Shown: one piece after another, positions 1 through 7,072 of the stretch
How the letters are laid out: each line of letters starts with the position of its first letter
Position numbering within the stretch: the stretch's first letter is position 1
Source of the DNA: Puniceicoccales bacterium
Lineage (GTDB): Bacteria > Verrucomicrobiota > Verrucomicrobiia > Opitutales > JAIRLM01
Length of the DNA: 13,053 nt
Assembly: GCA_031254835.1 (NCBI GenBank)
Contig: JAIRTQ010000070.1
Location: forward strand, 1-13,053
Direction: 5' to 3'
Position numbers and translations under genes: made by a program
Notes under the pieces: generated by a model
Databases searched by the model: none
Seen by the model: only the letters and a program-made list of their open reading frames with translations
Told to the model about the DNA's origin: nothing

Positions 1-1
1 A

Positions 2-178
2 GAAAGAATTTTACGCGTGCTGCTCAAACTGCCGCGGGACGAAGGTCTAATCCTATTTGCCGACTATCTCGACGCCCAGCCGCAAAGTTTTCACAAAGAA
101 ATTCTCACGACAATGGCAAAGCTGAACGGCGGTTTCCACCGCGACTTTATGGAAAATCGTGAAAAAACGAGTCCTTGA
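2..178 (+). CDS. C-terminal 58 residues of an unrecognised protein (5' end outside window)
   Basis: The reading frame is open from the left edge and ends at a TGA at 176-178. The visible tail begins ERILRVLLKLPRDEG and ends in MENREKTSP. It is charged, looks largely helical, and has no membrane segment or motif that I can name. Its stop lies 11 bp from the stop of the ATPase gene on the opposite strand, so the two genes converge with almost no gap and no hairpin terminator between them. The frame runs unbroken for 58 codons and its codon use resembles the neighbours, which supports a real gene end. I cannot assign a function from this fragment. Confidence 0.55.
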   Translation, partial: ERILRVLLKLPRDEGLILFADYLDAQPQSFHKEILTTMAKLNGGFHRDFMENREKTSP

Positions 179-189
179 ATGTCTTCCGT

Positions 190-1575
190 CTAGGTTGACG
201 AATCGGCGAGCAGTTTCTGCAGGGCTGCCGCCGGATCTCGCACCGTTGCCTCATTAACGTTCAGCTGACGAATGGCCGTGGACGGCAGGTGAAATTTGAA
301 ATCGCGGAAAAGGCGCTCCAGGACCGTCATAAGACCTCGGGCACCAGTTTTTTCTTCTTCCGCCAGAGCTGCTATGGCATAGATCGCCCCTTCCGTGAGG
401 GTCAGTTCGATGCCGTAGCCCTCAAAGTCCTTCTCGTACTGGCGCAGGATGGAGCCCTCCGAAGAAATGAGAATTTGGGCCAAGTCCTTTTTGCGTAGAT
501 GTTCGCAGGCGACGCGGACGGGCAATCGTCCGATGAATTCCGGCTCCAGGCCGAATTGGACGAAATCGGCGGTGGTAGCTAGGCGCAGGTAATTTTCTTC
601 GTCTTCGGCAAAACTTTTCCTTCCGAAGCCGATGGCCCCATCCGAACTGCGTCGGCGGACCAGCTCATTCAGCCGATCGAAGGCACCGCTTACGATGAAT
701 AGAATGTGGCGGGTACTGATGCTTTCCCGCCGATGGCGACGCCCGCCAAAGGTCACCATGGCGCTCATCTGTGCCGTAATGTCGTTGGGTGCGACGCAAT
801 TGACTTCGGCATCCTCCATGAGTTTTAGGAGATTTACCTGCACGCCGCGGCCGGATACGTCTCGCCCCATCGCCTCGTTGGAGGCGATCTTGTCGATCTC
901 GTCCACGAAGATGATGCCGTATTGGGCCAACTCCGCGTCGCCGTTGGCGGCGCGCACCAGGTCCCGCACCATGTCTTCCACGTCGTTGCCCACGTAGCCC
1001 GTTTCCGTGAATTTGGTCGCGTCCGCTTTCACGAATGGAACGCCTAAAAGTTTGGCCAGATTGCGGATGAGGTAGGTCTTTCCAACGCCCGTAGGCCCCA
1101 AGAGAAGCACGTTCGGCTTGCCGTAGTCCTGACTAAGTTCCTCCGGGTTAGCGAGACAGCGGCGCACGTGATTGTAATGGTCGCAGATGGTAACGGCCAG
1201 GACCTTTTTTGCCTCGTCCTGACGTATCACGAAGCGCTGCAAGTAATCACGAATGTCCTGGGGCCGCATGGAAAACTTACTGATCCCTGCTAGTGCCGAT
1301 GCCTTTTTTGCTTTTGATTCGCTACTATGCCCTTCTGTTCGAGCATGATCAGTTTTTTCGTCGCACAGCGGCCGCGTGCCCTGATCCATAGCGAAAAATT
1401 CCGGGCTAGCAAGTCCGCCGAAGAAAAGACCCGTAAATTGTTCTCTAAGTTTTTCCAATAGATTTACATTGCTGGCTTGACCTTCCTCTTTCTCGCTTAA
1501 CCCCTTCGCGTCAAAAGTTTTATCTCTCTCGCAATTTTTCTCCGGAGGGCTATTTTCGTCGTCTTGCTCGTCCAT
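190..1575 (-). CDS. ClpX-like AAA+ ATPase without the N-terminal zinc-binding domain
   Basis: This is a 461-residue AAA+ unfoldase of the ClpX/HslU clade, probably a cytoplasmic hexamer that unfolds proteins for a peptidase. Visible motifs are Walker A GPTGVGKT (160-167), pore-1 loop GYVG (193-196), Walker B IIFVDE (221-226), a pore-2-like RRH (279-281), an IGF tripeptide (315-317) where ClpX docks on ClpP, an arginine finger in EFIGR (R350) and sensor 2 GARG (411-414). Canonical ClpX starts with a four-cysteine zinc domain. Here residues 1-100 are acidic and low in complexity, with only two cysteines. Between Walker B and the RRH loop the segment around DITAQMSAM is longer than in E. coli ClpX. 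I recall this arrangement from a ClpX-like family in other bacteria that is separate from true ClpX, so I give no gene symbol. No clpP is in the window. The ATG at 1575 has no clear Shine-Dalgarno. HslU is less likely because its large I domain is absent. Confidence 0.9.
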   Translation of the reverse strand: MDEQDDENSPPEKNCERDKTFDAKGLSEKEEGQASNVNLLEKLREQFTGLFFGGLASPEFFAMDQGTRPLCDEKTDHARTEGHSSESKAKKASALAGISKFSMRPQDIRDYLQRFVIRQDEAKKVLAVTICDHYNHVRRCLANPEELSQDYGKPNVLLLGPTGVGKTYLIRNLAKLLGVPFVKADATKFTETGYVGNDVEDMVRDLVRAANGDAELAQYGIIFVDEIDKIASNEAMGRDVSGRGVQVNLLKLMEDAEVNCVAPNDITAQMSAMVTFGGRRHRRESISTRHILFIVSGAFDRLNELVRRRSSDGAIGFGRKSFAEDEENYLRLATTADFVQFGLEPEFIGRLPVRVACEHLRKKDLAQILISSEGSILRQYEKDFEGYGIELTLTEGAIYAIAALAEEEKTGARGLMTVLERLFRDFKFHLPSTAIRQLNVNEATVRDPAAALQKLLADSST

Positions 1576-1617
1576 TGTCTGCTTTTTTTCTTGTTAAAAC
1601 CTGCTTATCATTGCAAA

Positions 1618-1646
1618 ATTAGATTACACGCCCGTGCTAAGATCAA
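1618..1646 (-). promoter_or_regulatory. Candidate sigma70-type promoter of the ClpX-like gene
   Basis: On the minus strand, TTGATC (plus 1641-1646) is followed after exactly 17 bp by TCTAAT (plus 1618-1623). These match the consensus boxes at 4/6 and 5/6. Transcription would start near 1611, giving a leader of about 36 nt before the ATG at 1575. This rests on consensus matching only. Confidence 0.4.
1635..1643 (+). promoter_or_regulatory. Candidate extended -10 promoter of the HU-family gene
   Basis: The sequence TGCTAAGAT has the TGn extension plus a 4/6 -10 box. It would start transcription near 1650, about 23 nt before the ATG at 1673. It overlaps the -35 box of the divergent ATPase promoter. 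If used, it excludes the GTG at 1634 as the translation start. Confidence 0.25.
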
Positions 1647-1672
1647 TTAGCGTGGCGACACGTTTCCTTACC

Positions 1673-1966
1673 ATGAACACAAAAAAATTAACAAAAAAGG
1701 ACATCGTTCAACGGCTGCACCAGGGTGGTGATTTGCTGCATCGCACCGTCGCTGACCTCGTTCAGGGTGTCCTGGACTGTATCGGCGACGCTCTTAAGGC
1801 CGGTAAGACGGTAGAATTGCGCAATTTCGGCGTCTTCGAGGTGCAGATGCGGAAGGCCCGCGTAGGCAGAAACCCAAATCGGCCGGAGAAGCCCATACGA
1901 ATTCCCGCACAGAAAGTCATCAAATTTCGTGCCGGGAAGGAGTTGCGGCTTCATGTCAAAGGGTAG
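1673..1966 (+). CDS. HU/IHF-family nucleoid DNA-binding protein
   Basis: This 97-residue protein has the full bacterial HU/IHF fold: two N-terminal helices (about 3-41), the strand motif VELRNFGVFEV (47-57), the DNA-binding beta arm with the intercalating proline in GRNP (65-68), and a closing KVIKFRAGKELR (81-92). It would bend and compact DNA as a dimer. HU and the IHF subunits cannot be told apart here, so no symbol is given. The frame also allows a GTG start at 1634 (110 residues), but the added 13 residues lie outside the family's usual length and would cover the candidate promoter, so the ATG at 1673 is preferred. The gene is divergent from the ClpX-like gene. Its last 11 bp overlap the 3' end of pheT on the other strand. 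Confidence 0.93.
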   Translation: MNTKKLTKKDIVQRLHQGGDLLHRTVADLVQGVLDCIGDALKAGKTVELRNFGVFEVQMRKARVGRNPNRPEKPIRIPAQKVIKFRAGKELRLHVKG

Positions 1967-4418
1967 CGCTTTCGGGTTGGCAGAGGCCTTTTCTCTTCGA
2001 CGGAGCGCTCTGGCGGCGGATTAAAAACCCCTCGTTGGTATTTAGCCGCTCCAGGAGAACATCAAAGAGAGCCGTGATTTCTTCGTCCGCAAGCGTGCGT
2101 GTGCTGTGACTGAAACGCAGCCGTAGGGCAATGCTTTTTTTTCCGTCGCCGACGGATTCGCCCTCATAGACATCGAAAATCTGCACCAGCTGTAGTTCAA
2201 TTTCGGCCGGACAAATTTTTCGGAAGCAACGCTCCACTGCGCCGCGTACCCTTTCGGCGGGCATAGCTTTATCGGCAGAAACGGCCAAATCCCGCTCCAC
2301 GGAAGGGAAATTGGTAAACGCCCGATAGTGGACTTTTCGGGGTGAACTTCGGAAATGGGCCGGTAAGATCCGCAATTCGCCGCCATAGAGCGCCACCGGA
2401 ATTCCTTCGGTCGCATTCGGCGCCAGTAGGCCGACCCGCAGATCCATGCCCCACCGGTCCAGTTGCCCCTGCTCGGCCCCATGGCCTGCCTGCCAAAGTC
2501 GCGACTGCCCTATCGGTTCGAAGTTTTTGTCCAGAAGCGCGATGCCGGCCAAATCGGCCAACTGTCGGGCGAGGGCTTTCATGGCATAAAAATCCGGCTG
2601 CTGCCGCCCGTGCCAGTCCTTTGTCAGCGGTTCCGCCGCGCAAATCCAGGCGACGGCGATGGCCTCGCGCAGACCGTCGTCCGCCAATTCCCAGATTCGG
2701 CCTATTTCAAAAAATTTATCCAAACTATTTCCGTTGCACACGTTACCATCCATCGCGGTCAAAAGGCCGGGCAGGAGGCTGGCGCGCAGATGGCTCTGGT
2801 CCGCGCTTAGCGGATTGGCGAGGGCAAGGAGGCCATTTTCCCTGGGCACCGTAGAGTAGTTATAGCATTCGCCGTAGCCATTTCCGATGAGCCGTTCGGC
2901 GGCGGCGGCGACAAAGCTGTAGCTGCGCTCATCCTCCCTATTTAAAGCTTGGAATGCGGGCGCACGGGATGGGAGTTCGCTCAAATCCCGCGAGCGGACG
3001 AATTCTTCCACCAGGTCGATGGCCGTGCGCACATCGTTGCGCCGGAAAGGCGGCACGGAGACGGCCCAATCGTCGTCGGATCTCTTCACTTCAAAGTGCA
3101 GCCGGCGCAGGGCGTCCTCTACCTCTCTGCCGTCGGCGGATGCGCCGAACTTTTTCTCCAAAAAGGCATTAGGGAAAAAAATCGGCTCATTTTTCCCTTC
3201 CTCTGCCGTTCCGACCATTTGTGGGCGGACACAGGCCCGTCCACCGCAGATCTCCACCAGCAGTTGGACGGCCCGACGGGCACAGTACGCCATGGCAGCC
3301 CGGTCCGTGCCGCGGGCAAAGCGCTGCGAGGCGTCCGACGGCAGGCCCAATTTTCGGGAAGTTAGCCGAATGGATTCGGCTCGAAAGGCGGCACACTCCA
3401 GCACGATGTCTCGAGTGCTTTCATCCACTTCGGCGTCGACGCTGCCCATGGTGCCGGCAATGACTAGCGGCCGTTCGTCGTCGGCCAAAATCAGCATGTC
3501 GGGAGAGAGTTTGTAGGGGCAATGGTTAATGGCAACAAGAAATTCCCCCTCCCGCGCCTGGCGAATGTGAATCTTCCTCCCCCGAATTTTTCCCGCGTCA
3601 AAGGCGTGGAGCGGCTGGCCGCAGTCTGCCATGAGCCAATTCGTAATGTCCACGGGACCACTTATGGAACGCATGCCGATCGCTTCCAGGTCCCGCCGCA
3701 TCCATTGGGGACTGGGACCGATTTGTACGTCGCGAATGCTCCAGGCGAGAAAATTGAGACAATTGGCACTTTCTAGGCGAAGATCCTCCAGCAGAAAGTC
3801 CTCGCCGCCCTCCGTAGAAAACCGCACAGCTTCAGGATCGTACACATTGGTGGCCAGGGGAATGCGAAAATGGGCGGATAGTTCTCGGGCGATGCCCAGG
3901 TGGCTCATGCAGTCCCCTCGATTGGCGGTGATGGAGAGCTCCAGGATCTCGTCGCTACCAGGGAAAACCTCGTGGAGCGGAGTTCCCATTGGCCAGCGCC
4001 TGTCTAAAATAAGGATCCCGTCGTTTTCTCCCGACAGGCGCAGCTCTTCCGCGCTGCAGAGCATGCCTTCGGACCGTTCTCCGCGCAGTTGAGCTACTTC
4101 GATGCGGGCGCCGTTGGGCAGGAGGCAGCCGGGCAGAGCCACCGAGACCCGATCTCCGCTTTGAAAATTGCTGGCACCGCAGACGATCTGCCGCACGTTC
4201 CCCTCGCCCGTCCGCACGCGGCAGATCCGGAGCCGCCTCGCTCCCGGATGTGGGACGAAAGATTCCACTTCGCCAACGACCAAATGCTTCTGCGGCATGC
4301 CAATAGTTTTGATTTCTTCCACCTCAAGGCCGAGCGACGGAAGCGCTTCGCCGATCGACGCCACATCCGCCCGCAGATCCGGAAGCCAGCGCCGCAGCCA
4401 TGTCAAACTGACTTTCAT
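1956..4418 (-). CDS. pheT: Phenylalanine-tRNA ligase beta subunit
   Basis: This 820-residue protein is the beta chain of the cytoplasmic alpha2beta2 enzyme that charges tRNA(Phe). All family domains are present in order: N-terminal MKVSLTWLRRWLP, an EMAP/tRNA-binding domain (about 44-150), the B3/4 editing domain (about 215-385, with GQPLHAFD at 267-274 and LECAAF at 340-345), the B5 domain (about 410-480, with RNDVRTAIDLVEE), the catalytic-like core (about 495-690) and the anticodon-binding FDX-ACB domain (about 698-800). In the editing domain the common TDAS and RFERG are SDAS and RFARG (361-370). About 18 extra residues follow the last domain and run through the overlap with the HU gene. 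Length is close to the usual 800. pheS, normally just upstream, is absent: a divergent gene lies there. The start fits the family exactly. Only a weak GGAAAG precedes it. Confidence 0.98.
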   Translation of the reverse strand: MKVSLTWLRRWLPDLRADVASIGEALPSLGLEVEEIKTIGMPQKHLVVGEVESFVPHPGARRLRICRVRTGEGNVRQIVCGASNFQSGDRVSVALPGCLLPNGARIEVAQLRGERSEGMLCSAEELRLSGENDGILILDRRWPMGTPLHEVFPGSDEILELSITANRGDCMSHLGIARELSAHFRIPLATNVYDPEAVRFSTEGGEDFLLEDLRLESANCLNFLAWSIRDVQIGPSPQWMRRDLEAIGMRSISGPVDITNWLMADCGQPLHAFDAGKIRGRKIHIRQAREGEFLVAINHCPYKLSPDMLILADDERPLVIAGTMGSVDAEVDESTRDIVLECAAFRAESIRLTSRKLGLPSDASQRFARGTDRAAMAYCARRAVQLLVEICGGRACVRPQMVGTAEEGKNEPIFFPNAFLEKKFGASADGREVEDALRRLHFEVKRSDDDWAVSVPPFRRNDVRTAIDLVEEFVRSRDLSELPSRAPAFQALNREDERSYSFVAAAAERLIGNGYGECYNYSTVPRENGLLALANPLSADQSHLRASLLPGLLTAMDGNVCNGNSLDKFFEIGRIWELADDGLREAIAVAWICAAEPLTKDWHGRQQPDFYAMKALARQLADLAGIALLDKNFEPIGQSRLWQAGHGAEQGQLDRWGMDLRVGLLAPNATEGIPVALYGGELRILPAHFRSSPRKVHYRAFTNFPSVERDLAVSADKAMPAERVRGAVERCFRKICPAEIELQLVQIFDVYEGESVGDGKKSIALRLRFSHSTRTLADEEITALFDVLLERLNTNEGFLIRRQSAPSKRKGLCQPESATL

Positions 4419-4467
4419 GGTCTTTCCATAAAATGTGCCTAGCCCGACTCAACCTAAAAGGACCGAA

Positions 4468-4496
4468 TTACCTAAATGAAAAAATTTTCGTAAAAT
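4468..4496 (+). promoter_or_regulatory. Candidate promoter of the barrel-protein gene
   Basis: TTACCT (4468-4473, 3/6) is followed after 17 bp by TAAAAT (4491-4496, 5/6). Predicted transcription start is near 4503. That lies downstream of both ATG candidates of the next gene (4433 and 4499), so if this promoter is real, translation must start at the in-frame GTG at 4538. Consensus match only. Confidence 0.3.
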
Positions 4497-4537
4497 TTAT
4501 GCTTGTTCTCGCTGTGGTATCTGTAGATGCTCCCTCG

Positions 4538-5548
4538 GTGAATAGGTGTAAACTTCGTGGTAAATTTGCGAGAGCGCTCTGCGTTCCGCTACTTTCTTTC
4601 CTTCTCCCCAGCGTTTCGCCGGCTTTCGGAACATTGAGATCGGAAGAATTGTCAAACGGCCCGCACGTCCAGGCGATGTGCGACGGATGGTTAGCCGGTG
4701 AAATTCTGGTGAACGGCCTTGCTGACTTGCAACCGTTTCCTGAAGCGCGAGAATTGGCTGTCTTCTGCGTCCTAGATGGCGGCATGGGGCGGTACAAGAC
4801 CGGTTCCCACACCGAAGTGCGGGGACCGTCTTCCTTGGCCGGTCTGTCCCTCGGCGTTGGCCCCGTGGTCATTGGTGGCTTTTTGGAGTGTGCCCACGGC
4901 TCGGTCCGTACGAAAAATGATGGGGTAGAGGATAATGTGGAATTTCGCGGCAAGGGAAAGAGCACGGCCGTCGGCGGTGGCGTCCTGGCGCGGGCAAACA
5001 TACACCAATCGGGTTCCAGCCTGTTTTTCTGTGAATGTGCCGGTCGGGCCGGGAGCGTCCACAATTCTTGGGATGGCGATAACACGGATCCGAGCGTAAC
5101 CTATGACAAGAGTGAGCCCTACTTCGGATGCCGAGCGGGGGCCGGCTATCGGACGGAATTTTGCGAAAAATATTCTGCAAAGTTATATGGCAATTACTTT
5201 TGGTCCCATTTGAGCAAGGAAAGCGACGTTGCGGGCGGGTTGGTCTCTTTCGGAAGTATGGAATCCCATCGGCTTCAGTTGGGTAGCCAGATCAATTATT
5301 CGTTCACAGAAAATCTGACACCCTGGTTCGAAGCCTGCTTCGAACACGAATTTAAAGGAACCATAGATGGCGTAGCCTCCGAGGCGGACATCCCTAATCC
5401 CCCTTCCCTGAAAGGAAGCTGTGCCGTCTGCAAGTTGGGGATGACCTATCGGCCTTTTTCTACCTTGAGAATGGACTTGTCTTTGAGGGGTATTGCAGGC
5501 CATCGAAATGGTTTGAATCTTTCCTTTCAGCTGGATGGTATATTCTAA
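4538..5548 (+). CDS. Secreted cysteine-rich autotransporter-barrel-like outer membrane protein
   Basis: The frame is open from an ATG at 4433 (371 residues), with another ATG at 4499. I prefer the GTG at 4538 (336 residues) because it puts a classical signal peptide at the very N-terminus: basic KLRGKFAR, a hydrophobic core, then SPAFG before the mature protein. The mature part of about 305 residues alternates polar and hydrophobic strands rich in Gly and Tyr/Phe, as in GRYKTGSHTEVRG and RLQLGSQINYSF, and ends in a strand with a terminal Phe. That resembles the autotransporter beta-domain family and other outer membrane barrels, and the C-terminus fits the BAM recognition signal. No passenger domain is present. 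The mature chain has ten cysteines, unusual for a barrel. The gene is divergent from pheT and monocistronic, with two terminators downstream. Function is unknown: a structural porin-like protein or an adhesin are both possible. Confidence 0.72.
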   Translation: MNRCKLRGKFARALCVPLLSFLLPSVSPAFGTLRSEELSNGPHVQAMCDGWLAGEILVNGLADLQPFPEARELAVFCVLDGGMGRYKTGSHTEVRGPSSLAGLSLGVGPVVIGGFLECAHGSVRTKNDGVEDNVEFRGKGKSTAVGGGVLARANIHQSGSSLFFCECAGRAGSVHNSWDGDNTDPSVTYDKSEPYFGCRAGAGYRTEFCEKYSAKLYGNYFWSHLSKESDVAGGLVSFGSMESHRLQLGSQINYSFTENLTPWFEACFEHEFKGTIDGVASEADIPNPPSLKGSCAVCKLGMTYRPFSTLRMDLSLRGIAGHRNGLNLSFQLDGIF

Positions 5549-5552
5549 GGGC

Positions 5553-5580
5553 GGAGATTTTGGAATCTCCAAAAGTTTTT
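5553..5580 (+). terminator. Hairpin, possible intrinsic terminator
   Basis: A perfect 7-bp stem GGAGATT/AATCTCC (5553-5559 with 5564-5570) closes a TTGG loop, starting four bases after the stop codon of the barrel gene. The T run (5576-5580) is separated from the stem by AAAAG, so termination may be inefficient. Confidence 0.45.
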
Positions 5581-5609
5581 CCCCATAGATGATAGGTCAA
5601 AATTTGTGC

Positions 5610-5643
5610 GGCCGCTGTCCATGCAGCGGCCATTTGATTTTTT
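5610..5643 (+). terminator. Rho-independent terminator
   Basis: A perfect, GC-rich 8-bp stem GGCCGCTG/CAGCGGCC (5610-5617 with 5624-5631) has a 6-nt loop and is followed by ATTTGATTTTTT. It would stop read-through from the barrel gene before lpxB. Confidence 0.72.
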
Positions 5644-5691
5644 CCATCGTCCGTTAGCCGCAGCCCCTTTTTTCATCGGGGACGTTGACGG

Positions 5692-5712
5692 ACCTAGGGC
5701 CTAAACCTAGGG
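5692..5712. repeat. Two copies of ACCTAGGG just upstream of lpxB
   Basis: ACCTAGGG occurs at 5692-5699 and 5705-5712, a 13-bp period, ending 7 bp before the lpxB ATG. Each copy contains the palindrome CCTAGG, so the pair can also fold into a 6-bp hairpin with a 7-nt loop covering the ribosome binding region. A TTGACG at 5685-5690 with a poor TAGGGT 17 bp later would place both copies inside a promoter. Operator and RNA hairpin are both possible readings. Confidence 0.45.
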
Positions 5713-5719
5713 TTGCGCC

Positions 5720-6868
5720 ATGGGAAAAGCGTGGCTTACGGATGCGGAAGAAGGCTCGGTAGATTTGTTAGTCATTGCGGCGGAATGTTCCGGCGACGAG
5801 TTGGGGGCAGAGCTGATCCGCGATTACCGGCGACTTCGTCCTTCGGCATTGGTCTACGGAATCGGCGGGCCCAATATGGCCCGTGAGGCATCCCATTTTC
5901 TCTATAACCTGGTGGACCACGCCGTTATGGGCGTTTGGGAAGTTCTGAAGCAGCTGCCTTTTCTTTTGCGTCTGCAGCGAGAAATTGTTCGCTGGGTCGC
6001 CGCCGTCCGCCCCCGTCTGGTCTGTCTTATCGATTCGCCGGCCCTTAATTTGCGCATTGCCAAAGAACTTTTTCAGCGCGCCGTCTCTCGCAAGGGAGGC
6101 GGAAACGTTACCATCTGCTACTACGTGGCTCCGCAGATCTGGGCCTGGAAGGCGGAACGGCGATTCGCCCTTGCCCACTATGTGGACTCCCTTGCCGTCC
6201 TCTTTCCATTCGAAAGGTCCGCCTTTGCCGACACGGGGTTGCCGGTCGTCTGCGTTGGTCATCCGTTTCTCCGAAGCGATAGCCCGGTTCGCTACGCGGA
6301 AGATGGCGCACTTCTACTGCTTCCTGGCAGTCGAAAGGACTCTATCCGCCGTATTTTTCCAACCATGCTGGCCTGTGCCGCCGATCCGGCCTTTGGCCAA
6401 CTGCCCGCCGTTACCTGCATCTATCCGACGGAGCCCATTCGGCAGCTCCTGGTTAGTCAAATCGTTGCAATGGGGGAATCTCTTAGCGCCCGCATTCGAC
6501 TTATTTCCGCCGAGGAGGCGCAGAAAAACCCCGTCGATGCCCGGCTCGTCCTCGTCGGCGCTGGGTCCATGTCCCTCCGCTGTGCCCTCGCCGCCATTCC
6601 GGGCGCCGTCGTCTACCAGACCCACCCGCTTACCTGCTGGATAGGCCGCCGGTTCCTGCGCATTTCGCGAATCGGCCTCGGCAGCATCCTGTTGGGCTAT
6701 GAGGTCTACCCGGAATTTCTTCAAAAAGATGCTCAGCCGGGCCCGATCGCGGCAAAGTTGGTTCAGTTTCTTCACGCCGCCGACGATTTTGCCGCTTTTG
6801 CCGAGGAGCTGCGCTCCGCCATGGCCTGTCACGGTCCATTGCCGGCCGAGTGGCTCGCGGAAATCTGA
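5720..6868 (+). CDS. lpxB: Lipid-A-disaccharide synthase
   Basis: This family GT19 glycosyltransferase joins lipid X to UDP-diacylglucosamine, forming the beta-1,6 disaccharide of lipid A at the inner face of the inner membrane. The 382-residue length is normal. Recognisable motifs are AAECSGDELGAELI near the N-terminus (21-34; most homologues have AGExSGD), GIGGPNM (47-53), IDSPALN (104-110, with the conserved Asp of the IDxPDFN motif), YYVAPQIWAWK (134-144), LFPFE (161-165), VGHP (179-182), LLPGSR (200-205, with the conserved Arg) and the acceptor-side IGLGSILLGYEVYPEFLQ (318-335). About 13 extra residues precede the first strand, so a slightly later start is possible, but no better start codon is obvious. 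No Shine-Dalgarno is visible. It is not in an lpxD-fabZ-lpxA cluster: a terminator lies before it and 204 bp without a gene follow. Confidence 0.96.
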   Translation: MGKAWLTDAEEGSVDLLVIAAECSGDELGAELIRDYRRLRPSALVYGIGGPNMAREASHFLYNLVDHAVMGVWEVLKQLPFLLRLQREIVRWVAAVRPRLVCLIDSPALNLRIAKELFQRAVSRKGGGNVTICYYVAPQIWAWKAERRFALAHYVDSLAVLFPFERSAFADTGLPVVCVGHPFLRSDSPVRYAEDGALLLLPGSRKDSIRRIFPTMLACAADPAFGQLPAVTCIYPTEPIRQLLVSQIVAMGESLSARIRLISAEEAQKNPVDARLVLVGAGSMSLRCALAAIPGAVVYQTHPLTCWIGRRFLRISRIGLGSILLGYEVYPEFLQKDAQPGPIAAKLVQFLHAADDFAAFAEELRSAMACHGPLPAEWLAEI

Positions 6869-7008
6869 GTTCGGCTCTCCGACAACGGCAAAATCCCTGC
6901 CAACGGAAAAAGCAATAGGGTGCGAAGTAAGAAACTTTGGTAATTTTTTAGTAAATTAGCTCTCCAGCCTATTCGTGCTTCCCGTTTAGGCCAAGGCCCA
7001 TGACCGTG

Positions 7009-7023
7009 CGGCCGCTTCGGCCG
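7009..7023. repeat. Short GC-rich hairpin in the lpxB to I-like gene gap
   Basis: CGGCCG (7009-7014), a CTT loop and CGGCCG (7018-7023) form a 6-bp stem. There is no T run after it on either strand, so it is not a typical intrinsic terminator. The 11-mer GTGCGGCCGCT at 7006-7016 also occurs at 5606-5616, in the terminator before lpxB. The rest of 6869-7072 is fairly AT-rich and shows no gene. Confidence 0.4.
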
Positions 7024-7060
7024 GATTCGTTAAAAAACCGGACAATGGACAGGGTATTTT

Positions 7061-7065
7061 AGGAG
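7061..7065 (+). promoter_or_regulatory. Strong ribosome binding site of the I-like gene
   Basis: AGGAG followed by a 7-nt AT-rich spacer precedes the ATG at 7073. It fixes the start and is the clearest Shine-Dalgarno in the window; pheT, lpxB, the HU gene and the ClpX-like gene have none or a weak one. Confidence 0.8.
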
Positions 7066-7072
7066 AAAATTT

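Noticed and set aside
190..1575. HslU as the identity of the AAA+ ATPase
   Set aside because: HslU has a large I domain between Walker A and Walker B; here that interval is short and ClpX-like, and the IGF loop is present.
1634..1672. GTG at 1634 as the start of the HU gene
   Set aside because: It adds 13 residues not seen in the family, lacks a ribosome binding site and overlaps the candidate promoter.
4468..5085. Open frame of 205 codons on the minus strand
   Set aside because: It lies wholly within the barrel gene, has a composition of Pro/Ser/Arg typical of a shadow frame, and shows no motif.
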